DNA of 64,000 nucleotides from Caenorhabditis remanei (lineage: Eukaryota; Nematoda; Chromadorea; Rhabditida; Rhabditidae), in the NCBI RefSeq assembly GCF_010183535.1, contig NW_026526025.1, positions 186,001 to 250,000 of the forward strand, given 5' to 3'. Of the stretch, positions 22,602 to 36,000 are shown in pieces. The translations under genes were made by a program, and so were the position numbers. Position 1 is the stretch's first letter. Every line of letters begins with the position of its first letter. Below the pieces are notes generated by a model, which saw only the letters and a program-made list of their open reading frames with translations, had not been told where the DNA came from and ran no database searches.

Positions 22602-24239
22602 AGTCACTGTGATATATCCAATTTATGCGTATCTTTTTTGCTATTGTAGTTTTTTAAATAAACCCGTCTTCTGTATTTTCGCATTCAAATTATTTCACGA
22701 TTATCCGGGTAAAATTTTTCATCGTCCCCTCACAAGATCATTCAAAGGGTGGGTTCATAGTGAGAAATGCGGGGCAACAATATAAAATAATGACTGGTAA
22801 CAGGGGAATAGCACAGTAATATAGGTTTACCGATTTAAAAGACATTTTATATAAATATAAGAAAGTAATACGTGGAAGGGTGGTTTAAGACAAAGGGTAA
22901 ACTCTAATAGCGGGTTATACAAGATATAATTAGAGTACAGAATTCGGAGGGAGGGAGAGAAAACAAGAGGTCGGGGCGGTGATGACGTTCCATAGGGGGG
23001 ACAGTATGAGAGAAGAAATCAGAGCAATTGGCTTCATTACAAACAATATTCATAGTGCAAATCTAAGTTTGGAAAGTAATAAGTACCGCTGACAAATTTA
23101 TATTGAAAAAGCAGCTGGCCTTTGAATCTACGATTTCGCGTAGAGAGAAAATTGAGTTGAAACAGACGGTCCAAATAAAAGGAATGAGTTAGGTTGAAGC
23201 GTTGAAAGATTTTCCTGGTGAAGAATCGGAGAGAAGATTCAAGAGGTAACGATAATTTTGCAGCAGGAAGAAAAGAGTAAACTGTAACACATCATTATCG
23301 TCCCATTCAAAAGGAATCCCAGAAAACATAATCTCAAGAAATATAGTACCATACGCGTTTTTTTAAACTGATTTCTATTCTTTTCACCGACTTCTAGTGA
23401 CTCATTTCATGGTATTTGAAATACTGTTTTGACCACTTGGAAAAACTTTGAAAGTTTGATCACCTATGGTTTTCTTAATTTGAATGTGGTTTTGACATTT
23501 TGTGAAATTTCCAGTTATAATGACGGCTTGAAATTATCTCCGTTTGAAGAGTCTTCACAATACGTTCCAGACATTTAAAAATCCAACATCTTTGCAACAC
23601 AGAAATTGTATCGTATTCGAACGTTTATATGCACAGAAGATGAAAATTTATGACATGAAAAAATGACAGGAAAAAAAGGTGACGAAAAACCGGTGAACTA
23701 GAACAAATTATTGGTAATAGTACATTTAAAACTGTGTGAACACTAAAAATCTAGAAAAAAAGCAGAAAACTGATGCGTTCACAGAAATGAAGGGTCATGT
23801 CAGAACAACAGAAACAGTTCAGATAGAATTACAAGATTTGGAGTACTAGAAAATGACACTCACATTCAGTATATTTTCCACGAGTTGACCTCTTCATCTC
23901 TGGCTTATTCACTAAATTTCTTCGTATAAACGAATGCCGCTCTTAGTGGATCGTCGTAGTAGGTCTCGTCTCTCTCAGTTTCAATAAAACCGCAATGTTG
24001 ATAAAACTGCTGAGCAGTAGTATTGCCGACCTGAAAAACCCAAATAAATTGTTTAATAAAAAGTCAAAACCAAATCTCACTTGTACATGCAATTGAATAT
24101 CTTTTTTCAAGGCTCTGACAAAAGAAATCGCGTATTGACCTTAGTGTTATTATCTCGAATGAAACTATTCGTTTCATATTTTAATTAGTTTTTGTTGTTC
24201 AACCAAACTGTTCAATCAGCAATATATGATCATTTTTGT
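22602..24239 (+). repeat. Long inverted repeat, left arm (1638 bp)
   Basis: Reverse complement of 26288-27925 with equal arm length and only a few visible differences (for example near 22730 and 22845). It carries, on the minus strand, the same acetyltransferase exons as the right arm. The loop is 2048 bp. Confidence 0.95.
23905..24132 (-). pseudogene. NAA50-like N-acetyltransferase 3' exons, left-arm copy
   Basis: Mirror image of 26396-26622. The last exon (24030-23905) and the preceding exon (from 24081 upward) encode the C-terminal part of a GNAT acetyltransferase. The 5' exons are absent. Confidence 0.7.
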
Positions 24240-24619
24240 CTGGACTATGCAATTTTGTCACACTCGTTTTTTTATAATGCGGTTAGTACTTCTCAATTGT
24301 TTGTTATTATTAGTTGGGTAATTATTGTTTGGGTAACACTTAGGCTCTGAATCTGTTGATCTTACACTTTTAAATGAACCTTTTGTCTAAAAATTGAAAA
24401 TTACAATGAATAAGTAACATTTTTACTCGTTGTCTCTTCGTTGTAAACATGGCTTTGTCTCTATCTGAATCAAGTAAAGAAAAGACAAGTTGGCAACGTG
24501 AGCGCGAAAATAGAAAATGAAACACAAAAAAACAGCTAGAACTCGTTCGGTAGAACAAGAAATACCATTTCATTCCGGATTTGTAAATTATCTACCAGAT
24601 AGTTATTGAAAGCTTTCTA

Positions 24620-25856
24620 TTAGGTTGGCAAGAAAGTTTTTGACCATGATTTGTTTTGATTGCTATCGGACACTCGACGAGAATCAAAGTAACATACACA
24701 CATTTTCAGTTACACAAACTCTCTGGGAGTTTAATAGTATTTGAAATTTTCTCTTGCGGTTTCCCTTGTCCCAGCACCACGCCCGTTTTCATTCTTGATT
24801 ATTCACTCCTTCACCAAGGTTTTTCATTTTTCGGTCAAACTAAATCCAAATCTGGCAGTGTCAGTTGCCAAACAACTTAAGTTTATAAGAATGAATCCCA
24901 CTATCGTTTCACTATAAGTAGTTGACTTTGTCATTTTAGGAAACACATCTTCTCTATGGTCGAAGGGACATGTACTAACAGACCATATGAACAGCGTTTG
25001 TACACGCTGTTAGCTGTAGAGGGAGAATGCTCATCCCAGTCTTCTTGTCAATTATTATTGACAATCCACACTATTCAATCCACAGTTGGAAAATTCTTGA
25101 AACGTGTCGGCAAGTAGAAAAAATGAGACATGAGTTCGCCATCTTTCGGTCGAGTTAGACCTTTAGTGAAGGGTAATCCTGCGGCTTAAATTTCTCTGTT
25201 CTCCACCAAATTTTAATTGATTCAGCCATATGGTTAATTTTAATGAAGAGAGGGTCTTGTACAGTAACCACCACAGAAACGTCCAGTGAATCGGCGTTGA
25301 TCTAACGCCAGCAGACATTGTCAAATGAGAACAGTACCAAACAAAAGTCATGGCTTCCCTACACACCGTTTATAAATGGAATCTTCTTGGGAAGTCTGAA
25401 ACAATAATCTTAAACTACTATTCTTTCAATATTCAAGAAATGGAAGCTATACGTGAGTCCTCAGCTCCACGCGGTCAAAAAGTCCACCACCTCCATGATC
25501 TTGCACTTCCACAGGTTCCATTACCGACGACTTATATTCTCACCTAATTTGGCAAAATAGTTCTTGCTCACACAAATTACAGCTCTGACCTTCCTCTATC
25601 GGATTGTCATATTTTCGGGGTAATCCAGCGCGTTACCGCAGCACAGGTCTTCAAAACTTGAAGTCAAGTCGAAAAATAGGCCATAGTTTATTTTGGCCTG
25701 AAACAACCGGAGTTTTGCCAGGAGGGTACCGGGAACGTACCCAGTAAACATCAGACTGTTGCGTACCAAGATAGTCACTATGAATGCTATTGGCTATGTT
25801 TTCTGTGTGAGCAGGAATAACTTGAGTTATGGTCAAAAACTTTCTTGCCAACCTAA
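24620..25856. mobile_element. Degenerate mariner element in the loop
   Basis: 1237 bp with 28-bp perfect inverted ends starting TTAGGTTGGCAAGAAAG and TA on both sides (24618-24619, 25857-25858). Size and ends fit Tc1/mariner. No open frame longer than about 67 codons remains, so the transposase is dead. Confidence 0.85.
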
Positions 25857-26287
25857 TAAAAGCAATGCTCTTCTATTTGTCTGAATTTGAAACTAGAAGC
25901 TCAAATTTCATCAGAATCATTTACTGGTTTGTGAGTTTATGACAGTTTCCAGGCAACTGGTATCAACTGAAATATCTACTTATGTCTGTCTGTCAGTGTG
26001 AGTCAAAGACATCTGTTTGTTTTTATAGCAACATTTATTTCCTAGGATATTCAACAAATAAGGAAATAAAATATTAATCCGTATTTGAAACAAAAATGCT
26101 TCTTTGAACTTTCGAAAAATCTGTGTATTGACAATTCCAACAGACCCGTGATTACAAATAAAAACAAAAAGTTAGCTGTGATAATGAAACCAAAATATGA
26201 ACGCAGCTATTGATTGTTTTCAAATCTCAAATTACTCAATGAGTTCCTAATATTTTATTATGTTGTGGACTACGTTCTACAAGTTCC

Positions 26288-27925
26288 ACAAAAATGATCA
26301 TATATTGCTGATTGAACAGTTTGGTTGAACAACAAAAACTAATTAAAATATGAAACGAATAGTTTCATTCGAGATAATAACACTAAGGTCAATACGCGAT
26401 TTCTTTTGTCAGAGCCTTGAAAAAAGATATTCAATTGCATGTACAAGTGAGATTTGGTTTTGACTTTTTATTAAACAATTTATTTGGGTTTTTCAGGTCG
26501 GCAATACTACTGCTCAGCAGTTTTATCAACATTGCGGTTTTATTGAAACTGAGAGAGACGAGACCTACTACGACGATCCACTAAGAGCGGCATTCGTTTA
26601 TACGAAGAAATTTAGTGAATAAGCCAGAGATGAAGAGGTCAACTCGTGGAAAATATACTGAATGTGAGTGTCATTTTCTAGTACTCCAAATCTTGTAATT
26701 CTATCTGAACTGTTTCTGTTGTTCTGACATGACCCTTCATTTCTGTGAACGCATCAGTTTTCTGCTTTTTTTCTAGATTTTTAGTGTTCACACAGTTTTA
26801 AATGTACTATTACCAATAATTTGTTCTAGTTCACCGGTTTTTCGTCACCTTTTTTTCCTGTCATTTTTTCATGTCATAAATTTTCATCTTCTGTGCATAT
26901 AAACGTTCGAATACGATACAATTTCTGTGTTGCAAAGATGTTGGATTTTTAAATGTCTGGAACGTATTGTGAAGACTCTTCAAACGGAGATAATTTCAAG
27001 CCGTCATTATAACTGGAAATTTCACAAAATGTCAAAACCACATTCAAATTAAGAAAACCATAGGTGATCAAACTTTCAAAGTTTTTCCAAGTGGTCAAAA
27101 CAGTATTTCAAATACCATGAAATGAGTCACTAGAAGTCGGTGAAAAGAATAGAAATCAGTTTAAAAAAACGCGTATGGTACTATATTTCTTGAGATTATG
27201 TTTTCTGGGATTCCTTTTGAATGGGACGATAATGATGTGTTACAGTTTACTCTTTTCTTCCTGCTGCAAAATTATCGTTACCTCTTGAATCTTCTCTCCG
27301 ATTCTTCACCAGGAAAATCTTTCAACGCTTCAACCTAACTCATTCCTTTTATTTGGACCGTCTGTTTCAACTCAATTTTCTCTCTACGCGAAATCGTAGA
27401 TTCAAAGGCCAGCTGCTTTTTCAATATAAATTTGTCAGCGGTACTTATTACTTTCCAAACTTAGATTTGCACTATGAATATTGTTTGTAATGAAGCCAAT
27501 TGCTCTGATTTCTTCTCTCATACTGTCCCCCCTATGGAACGTCATCACCGCCCCGACCTCTTGTTTTCTCTCCCTCCCTCCGAATTCTGTACTCTAATTA
27601 TATCTTGTATAACCCGCTATTAGAGTTTACCCTTTGTCTTAAACCACCCTTCCACGTATTACTTTCTTATATTTATTCAAAATGTCTTTTAAATCGGTAA
27701 ACCTATATTACTGTGCTATTCCCCTGTTACCAGTCATTATTTTATATTATTGCCCCGCATTTCTCACTATGAACCCACCCTTTGAATGATCTCGTGAGGG
27801 GACGATGAAAAATTTTACCCGGATAATCGTGAAATAATTTGAATGCGAAAATACAGAAGACGGGTTTATTTAAAAAACTACAATAGCAAAAAAGATACGC
27901 ATAAATTGGATATATCACAGTGACT
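26288..27925 (+). repeat. Long inverted repeat, right arm (1638 bp)
   Basis: Partner of 22602-24239. Its outer end meets the decayed BEL remnant. Confidence 0.95.
26396..26622 (+). pseudogene. NAA50-like N-acetyltransferase 3' exons, right-arm copy
   Basis: An exon ending at 26446 (ALKKDIQLHVQ, then GTGAGA) joins across a 50-nt intron to the last exon 26497-26622, which reads VGNTTAQQFYQHCGF and continues to a TAA. The LHVQ...N..A..FY...GF pattern is the C-terminal acetyl-CoA-binding half of NAA50-type GNAT enzymes, which acetylate protein N-termini. The frame is intact but upstream exons are missing at the arm boundary, so this is a captured gene fragment. An unseen parental gene probably exists elsewhere. 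Confidence 0.7.
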
Positions 27926-30900
27926 TAAAAAGTAGCGGATCTTAATAAGTAGCAGATCTGGAATACCAGATCTAAGCGCCGACGGGTAAAGAACCCTTCT
28001 GAGCCTGATTTAATAAGTTGCGGATCTGGAACACCAGATCTAAGCGCCGACAGGTGAAGAACAACGTTTTGTACAACACTGCTCTGTTCAGTTTGAGTTA
28101 CATTCCTCACGGACAATACTCGGAATCGTGGAAACACGATTAGATGTAATTCAGAAAGATAACACTTTTTTTCACCCACAATTGGGTACTGTGGAGTATA
28201 GTTGTACCTATTAAGACCAAACACGCTGGCCCCGCTCCAATAGGCCGATGAGCGTTGATTTGCATTCCTCGCGGACAATACTCGGAATCTTGGGCACACG
28301 ATTAGATGCACTCAGCCCTGATAGGACCACGTGGCAAAACATCTAAACTGAATTACGTTACTGGGACTACTAGTCTCAGTCGGTGTTTTATCCGCAGAAC
28401 CAGATCCTGGAACCTATTCTAGCGCAGATACAGAACCACATAAACTCACTGCGAGTCAATTGTAATAGCTACATCAGCAAGAGGAGGCGAAGATCATTCC
28501 TTCTCATTTCCACTATCAATACCATCGCATAAAAAGCCGCAGGCTTGATCTCTTCCAACGGAATGAGAAAAACCTCGTTTGCGAACCAAAACTCATTCGA
28601 CATTCAAAGTCTATAACAACTACAATTGTCGATCCAAACAAAATTGGTGATCTCAAAGTCACTTGGAAACGCCAAAAGTGCGCAATACTGATGCCGCGGC
28701 TATCCTGATGCTCTGAGAAGATCCCACAAAATTATACACATGATATTGAGCAAGAGACTCCACGAAATGCCATATCACATCTTCCAATTGAAGGTAGTGA
28801 ACAATAAGATCGAGGGTTTTGACTCATATCTCTAAAAGACCAAAAACTTACTTGAAACGAAGGTAACCTAAGAAGACTTGCTCATAAAGACAAGGACGCT
28901 CCATACAGAGAGTCACTTCAAAACGAAAGTGCTTATGATCAATCCGCGGTTGCGGACATTATCAAGTCAACTCTCACTACGAGTGTACGATCCGCGGAGA
29001 GGGAAACCACTGTCACAACAGTACAAACTCCCCAACGCTCAGCAGTCATTATCAGTTACCCAAGTATTAAATCAAATTCCACCGAAACACCTAACGCTTT
29101 CCATACTCTTGATTTGAAAGAGATAAAGAATGCTACCTCAAATGTTGAGATACACATTCTTCAATATACGACCCAAATGGGTCAAGATATGGAACAGCAC
29201 CTAGGTGCAAAAATTCATATAAAATTTAAAACATCAGTCAAAAGATCCAGAGCACACAACAAAGCGTACCTGCCGTCAGAGATCTCGTAGACAAAGCTCA
29301 AAGCTTCATCAAGATCTTAATCTGAATGCAGAAATAATGCTGGAACTTTTTCAAAAGCTCAAAGAGATCAGTGACTCAAACCAAATAAAGTTCACCCTTA
29401 CAAAAGTTATGGATATTGTAGTGATATGCTGTATACAAGATACTGTTCAAAGAAAGAGTACTAACAGAAACAAAGAGAACTGTCTAAAGGAAGCTCATCC
29501 AGTGGCAACGTACATATATCGTTCCACCAAAGCTAAAAAACCGAAGTAAAAGTATCACGGCAGAGTCAAATGTACCAAACGGTGCGTCACAAGCTGACTT
29601 GAGAACTATATCTTTCACTGATACCTGCTTCTATGCTTCATTCATTTGTTACAGTAACCATGTTTCACAAAGTGACACTTCTCGAACCCAGTTCGAACCG
29701 TCAGATCTGTAGAACATTGTTCACGATCCGCGGTTGTATCCGCTACAAATCCTAAAAATAACTCATCATATGAAAATCTCTTTTAAAAACTAACTATACC
29801 GAAGACGGTGATAAAGAAGAATTGGCTATGCAGCTGTTCACTGAGATTCTAAACAGATTAAACCATTATGTTTATGCGACATTAGTTCCGAATGACACAG
29901 AACGCCTCACATTCCTTTATCTGGAAACAACAGAAGGCTAACCACTTCTTGGTCTTATTGACTCAGGAGCGTCTCTGTCTCTCATTCTGGAATCATTCGC
30001 AAATGGTTATTTACATCCGATCTTGAAACGAACGTGACTGTCAGTCCAAGGATTCAGTTTCACCACATTCGAAAAACAAATATTCATGCCTTACAAAGTC
30101 ATCTTCAAGATACCAGAAATCCACAATCCATAGTGATTGTAGGATCACCAGCTCTAATGGACCCAAAGATCCAAGCAGAGGTAATATTATCCGAAAACTC
30201 GCTACTACGGTGCCAAAGCCAGCCCTAGGGCAGAAAGTTATCGATCCGCGGTTGTCAGATAAATATCGAACTGCAATTGAACAGTAGTGATCCGGAAGAT
30301 GCCCTGACAGAACTGACTTACAAAATTGCCAATTCAATGGTTGCAAAACCTGAGTTCTAAAGATCCCTGTACATCTGATGACAGTTGCAGAAAATCCACA
30401 GTGGATTTCTTACATAAGTTCATCGCAGTTGTCAAACACAAGAACAAAAGAACAAAAAGTTTTCTTACATATAACGGCAACAAGTCACGTCCAGCAGCAG
30501 TGCTGCAAGAGATCGGTCAATATTGTAATCACACTGAAGAAAGGCACAAAACTTTTTAATAAAATTTACTAAAATTATTTTCAATAAAGACAAAGACACC
30601 CATCCCAAAGAGATGTTGCGATCCGCCCGTCAAAATATGACACCTGGACAATTTCCAAACTAGGTATTCGTTCAATGCAATTAGCATGCGATCTTGTACT
30701 TACTATCCAGACAGATCCTCCGCATGACCATACACGATTGCAAGAGAAGTCACCTGTCCAATTGAGTCAGATATTTGGTTCATTCTGAGATCATCGATCC
30801 AGACACCAAAACGATTGTGACTATACTCGCCGAAAAACCCATTGTCCCTCGATCCGCAGTTCTACCACAAAACGACAAAACTGTCATGGTTCTGAACGCT

Positions 30901-32154
30901 ACTAATACGAGGAAAGGATCATATGCAACAACAAATTCTCTTAAATACTCACTAAAATTATTACAAAAACTTTGAACACATTCAGCAAAGTAGAATATTA
31001 GTCTTGGGAAAGCCAAGTGATGAAACAGTTCCAAAATCTTGACTAGCTTCACCTAGCAAAGATAGCGAGATTGCTCATTATCACCGAGCATTGCAAAGAC
31101 TGACAAAGACTATACTCTCGTGCAGTCTCTCAGTTGATTCCTCTTGAATTAAATCCACTGAACCGCCCTAATATCGCGACAGAGGAAGAGATAGAGGATG
31201 CACAGGACTCCAGTCCAAGAGAGCTACCAGCACCCGCGGTTCTGTTCAATCTAGACATGAAATACGTCCCAGAGCTATTCTTACCAAAAGACTTGACATA
31301 GCTGAATGTGAAAATTATTCAAATCCAAATTTTAATGTAAATAAATCAAATAATACCACTGAACCAAAAATTCCGATCATACAGAGAATAATATAATATC
31401 TGGTGACACAGATGATTTTAACATCTTGGAAAAGAGATCAACTAACGGGAATACCCTACAAGACCATCAAAGTTGTTCCGGCAGAGGCCGCGGATGAAGA
31501 TATAACGGAGTTACCAACGGGCTGAGTTAGAACATTTCTATCTCGAAAACTTAAAGAGCTGCCCATTTAACTACGTCCATCTCACTAATGTCCGTGCGCC
31601 CGCTGGCACCCTCCCCCCGGGATTGTTGTCAACTATTTCCCCGAAGACAAATTCGTCGACAACTTAAAGGCTGAATGATGTCCCTCATGTGGTTTTCCCC
31701 GCAAAACTAGGACCATCATCGCCTTAATAATCTCTTATTCCAATCTGTTTATTCACCTTATTATTTATCTCTTTAAATCTCCCTTTTATCCGGAATATTC
31801 AATCAATTATAATTTGAATTACCGCTCTAAACCCATTGTGTCCGTAAACGCGCTCCATTCAGCCGCGAGCGGTCGCGTAGCGGCCGCCGCGCGTCCTTGT
31901 TGCTCAGTCTTCCCCGACGAGTAGTTGTTGCCTCTCCCGGTCGTCCGGTAACGTGACGAGTGTGAAAGTGTCGGCAAAATAGATCCTATCTTTTTTCCGG
32001 ACTATTTTAGCCTATTTTATGCGCTACTGACGCTTGGGAGAGTGAATAACCGCCCTTTTTAGGCCCTTTAGGCCATTTTTGAGATCGTCTGTTCGAGTGC
32101 GCCGTTTTACGTCCAACTTCCGTGCCACCGCTCCTTCAGTTGGACTTATATAAA
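27926..32154 (+). mobile_element. Decayed BEL/Pao retrotransposon remnant
   Basis: Frame-broken. A retroviral-type protease core (LIDSGASLSLI) is readable at about 29955-29990, and a pol C-terminal segment with QLIPLEL at about 31130-31310, the same words that end the BEL pol at 5.7 kb. RT and integrase are lacking between them. A C- and G-rich run before TTGTTGTCAAC near 31600-31625 may mark a polypurine tract and LTR start. The 5' part (27930-28320) holds two pairs of imperfect tandem repeats. Confidence 0.6.
27940..28320. repeat. Imperfect tandem repeats in the BEL remnant
   Basis: A unit of about 70 bp containing CCAGATCTAAGCGCCGAC occurs twice (about 27940-28010 and 28011-28065). A second unit with GGACAATACTCGGAATC occurs at about 28108 and 28273. 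Confidence 0.6.
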
Positions 32155-32667
32155 TTATACTAACTAAATCTTTCGTAAATAAATGGGTCATTGTCTTTAA
32201 ACTGTGTTCTGTTCGTTACATCGCTTATCTCACACTTTAGCCGTCATTTTATACACTTTGTTTGGGAAGATTTTTCCGGAGCGGGGCTGTCTCCGACCGC
32301 ATTAAAGCCCCGCCTCCACATTGTGGCTCTCCTGTTGACATATGGCTCCTTTAGATACAATACTGCGGGCAGCGGGTAGAGACGCATGTGAGAAGGTAGA
32401 CAAAGCAGGTGGTAAGAAATGATGAACTTGTTTATTGATAAATTCAGGTAGTCAGGAAATACTGGAAAGATTATGATTAGGAAACGATACAAACCATACT
32501 ACGCTTTAAAGAAAACTAAATAAGCCAACGTCATCTTTTTCTACAAACGAGCTTCTCTATTAGATTCATCGGAGTAGTCTAAATACATTTTCACCAGGTA
32601 CTGGGAATAAAAAAGCCATAACAATAGTTTTATCTACAATAGGACTTCGATAAACATTGCATATATG
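32155..32667 (+). repeat. Repeat X, disrupted copy, part 1
   Basis: Matches 17384-17896 and stops exactly at the LTR insertion. The copy continues at 39313 and 43537. Confidence 0.9.
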
Positions 32668-32983
32668 TGTAATAATACTTGATGGTTGGGGTTGTACGGA
32701 CCCGGACTATCATAGTATTAGCGGAATAACCTTCTCATCTCTCGATGAGGATAGTAGGCTTCCTCTGTGTGTAGCGGTTTTATCTCTGTAAGACACCTCT
32801 TCAACACGTTGCGTTATTTCTACATATTTATTCAACAAACAAAAATTAAAGAAAGATAAGAGAATCAAAAACCGACCTCGAATACTCTGACAAGGAGCAT
32901 TTTATACACTCCTTATCAGTAGTATTCTCGGTCAGAGAAACTTCTAGAAAACGGGGTTGACGTCAGGACTTACGTCCATGACA
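32668..32983 (-). repeat. 3' LTR of the 32.7-39.3 kb element
   Basis: 316 bp, same sequence as 38997-39312 by visual comparison. Confidence 0.93.
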
Positions 32984-33050
32984 TCCCCCACCCTTAGGAC
33001 TAGCTCGTCCCGGGCGTTAAAAAAGAAAAATATAAATAAATAAAGAATTA

Positions 33051-36000
33051 TTAGAAAGATGTATGTTCTGCCGGCAACTGCTGGATACGTCGACTGTGTC
33101 GCAATGCATTGTCCAGTGAGGTGGGTGTCGACTGCTCCAAGGATCCTTCTGCTTGTTCTGGCATTTGATGCGGCTCCCCATGTACAGTGAAACGTCGTCG
33201 TTGTTGTTGAGTGGGGTGATCCAAAATACTTCCAGCACTGTTGGTTCTCCTTGTCCTTGGTTGACGACCTCTCTTGTCTCCTGGCGTTGGTGAGCATTCC
33301 TCCTCCTCAGCATCCGTGGCATTGTTGCGGCTTGTTCTTGTAGTCTTGTCCTGGTCCTCCTCGATAAACTTCTTCACCCGATTCTTGTGAACTGTTTCGA
33401 GTTTTCCTCTCTCAGTCTTCACTGTGATCGTGGACGCGGTGGTAGCAGTGATAATGACCGGTCTTGCAAACTGATACATCAGTTTTCCCGCTGTGTGGTC
33501 TTTTATCACTACCTTGTCTCCAATTTGGAAGTCAGGTTCGGCGACCTTCCTCCTTGCGTCATGCGTCTTTTTAGTCTCGTTTTGAGAATTTTCCAGTGTT
33601 CTCGACACGAGCTCATGACATTGACGGATGGATCCCGCTAAATTTTCTACCAGATCATCATCGTTCTGATAGCATGGTCGAAGCGTTTTCAACATGATAT
33701 CAGTCGGTGATACGGTCACCCTCCCAAAAACGAAATTTTTCGGGGGGAAACTTACGGTTGAATTATTCCCCTCTTTTTGCGATTGAATCACAATAGGTGG
33801 TTTTTCATCCCGTTCAGAGTCCTTTTCTGGGGTTTTAACTTTGTCAATATAAATCTCCGTCTGACTTTTGGAAATTCTTTGACAGTCTTCTTGACTCAGC
33901 ATCTTAACATTCATTTCTCCAATGGTGATGTCTCCCGCTGGGTTGAATGAAACATTAAGCTTCTGCTTGTTCAGTTGTTGGATGAAGTCCATTCCGAGAA
34001 CACATTGTTCTGGGGCTCCTTTCTCTTCAACTATAAATAGTTTCATGAGAACGTGGTATGTCCCTATAGACACGATCTCCGACACCATTCCTTGAAAATG
34101 CATCAACTCGCCATTTGCTGCTGTAGCGTATGCTGGGGAGCATTTTTGAATTTTCTTCTCTGCCCCCAGTCTCTTTATCATCATGTCTGTGATAAGAGAA
34201 ATGGACGCTCCGGTGTCAATTAGGGCGATAGCATTTTCTTGGTTGACTTGGATTGGTAGTCTCGGTACCGTATACATACCTTCATAGGTTAAGATAGTAT
34301 GTACTTGGGGTATGGTAACTACTGAATCACTTCTTTCAATGCTAAAAACATCAAGCTCAGTGCCATCCTCGTCCTGTAACATGATGTTATGGACTTCGGG
34401 TTTCCACCGTCTTATCACTTTTTGAATTGATAGTGGAGCACTTCGCGTGAGGTTTACTAGTTCTGAGATAGCTGTGCCGGCTGCTTTTTTGAACAAATAA
34501 ATTTTCAAAGCTATAACTGCAGCTGCTGCTAACACCAGAATGATTAGGATTGGTATTACGACGCTTTTTATAACTGATATAATGTGCGTTCTTATAAAAC
34601 CGGTTTTTTCTTCGATGCTGTTGTGGATTTCTCCAACAATGCCCAGAAGTTTTCCTGCACCATCACCCAGAATATGTTCGATTGGAGATGAAGACAGACC
34701 CCTACTGCGTAAGTTTCGCATTAGTTCAATCTGTGTCTCTTTCAATCTCATCATACTAACTGTCCAGGTTGCTAAATACACCAACGGGTTATCAATATTT
34801 TCCAGTTTGTTGAATACTGATGGAGCTGATAGCGTGAGGTTGATTTTTTCAACCTTTTTCATGAAGGTGATCGGGATATTGCGGACCACTGAAGGACCAT
34901 TTCGGCTCTTCCAGTTTCCGTCTTCATCCTTGTAGATTCCTAATGTGACTTCTTCACATGGGATTTCTGCACTTTCTTTCACTAAGTCTTTTTCCATGCC
35001 TGGGGCAATGAACCATGTTTGGTTCTGTAACCTGACTGGTGTATCGACGTAGCAAGTTCCATTAACGTTGTGGTCATAGTACACTTCGTCAACTGTTAAT
35101 TGACTGCATTGTGATACTAGGTACACCATTCCCGCTCTTTTTGCGACTACGTCTTGTCTTTTCAACAAGGCACGCATTCCGAGTGTGGGGTCAATGGCTA
35201 ACAGGGTTTTCGATATCTCAATATGTGAGTTTTGCATCTCACAAAGTTTGTGATAAATGTTATCGAACTCCTGGTGGTTTGCTTCAATGATCCTGTCGGC
35301 AACAAACTGGAGTCTCCCGTTGAGTTGAGAGTTGTCTCGGTTTTCAGTTGCTTTCCGATGTATATCAGACATTTGTCTGATGTACTCTATGCCAGCAGCT
35401 TCTCTGCTCATGGGCGTTCGGGTGGTGATTGGGGCGGTGGGTGGTGTATGTACACTCCACTCCCTTTTCTCACTTCCTACTAGTGCTCTGGCAGCTCCGA
35501 ATTCTTCATTCAGATACCCATCAAAGTGGTGTGATGGTTGTTCAAGTTGCTTTATAGTCACAGCATTCTTGAGGTTTCCAACATCTTCTCTGAGCTCTCG
35601 GATGAGTTGCTTTCTGTATTCCCCCTCCCTGATTGCCCTGAGCACCGCAATTTGCTTATCGGGGAGATCAAAATTTTCCCATTGATAGCGAATGTGACTC
35701 AAAGCGATGTCATATCTTCTGATCTCGTGCAGAATTCGCGGATCAGTAATGGGGTCATAGGAGAACATAGGGTAACTTGAGAGAGTTGCATTTGGTCCAT
35801 ACAGACGTTGGATTAGCAAATCCGATGGTCTGTTTTTCAATCGCAAGGATCTCTTCCTTCTGATCTTTTTGTTTTCGACCGAGTCAATCAGTTCAGAAAG
35901 TGATTGTTTATGATTTGTGATAGAAATCACAAACCCGTTATTTGTTATCACCGCCATGCGGAGACCACAATTTTCCGTGTGTGTCTCGTTTTGGTCTTGT

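Noticed and set aside
27925..28311. 128-codon minus-strand frame
   Set aside because: It runs across imperfect tandem repeats at the 5' end of a decayed retroelement, and the repeated protein words reflect the DNA repeats.
29685..29715. GTTCGAA-type word resembling a tRNA B box
   Set aside because: No A box, no cloverleaf and no terminator T run nearby; no tRNA genes were found in the window.
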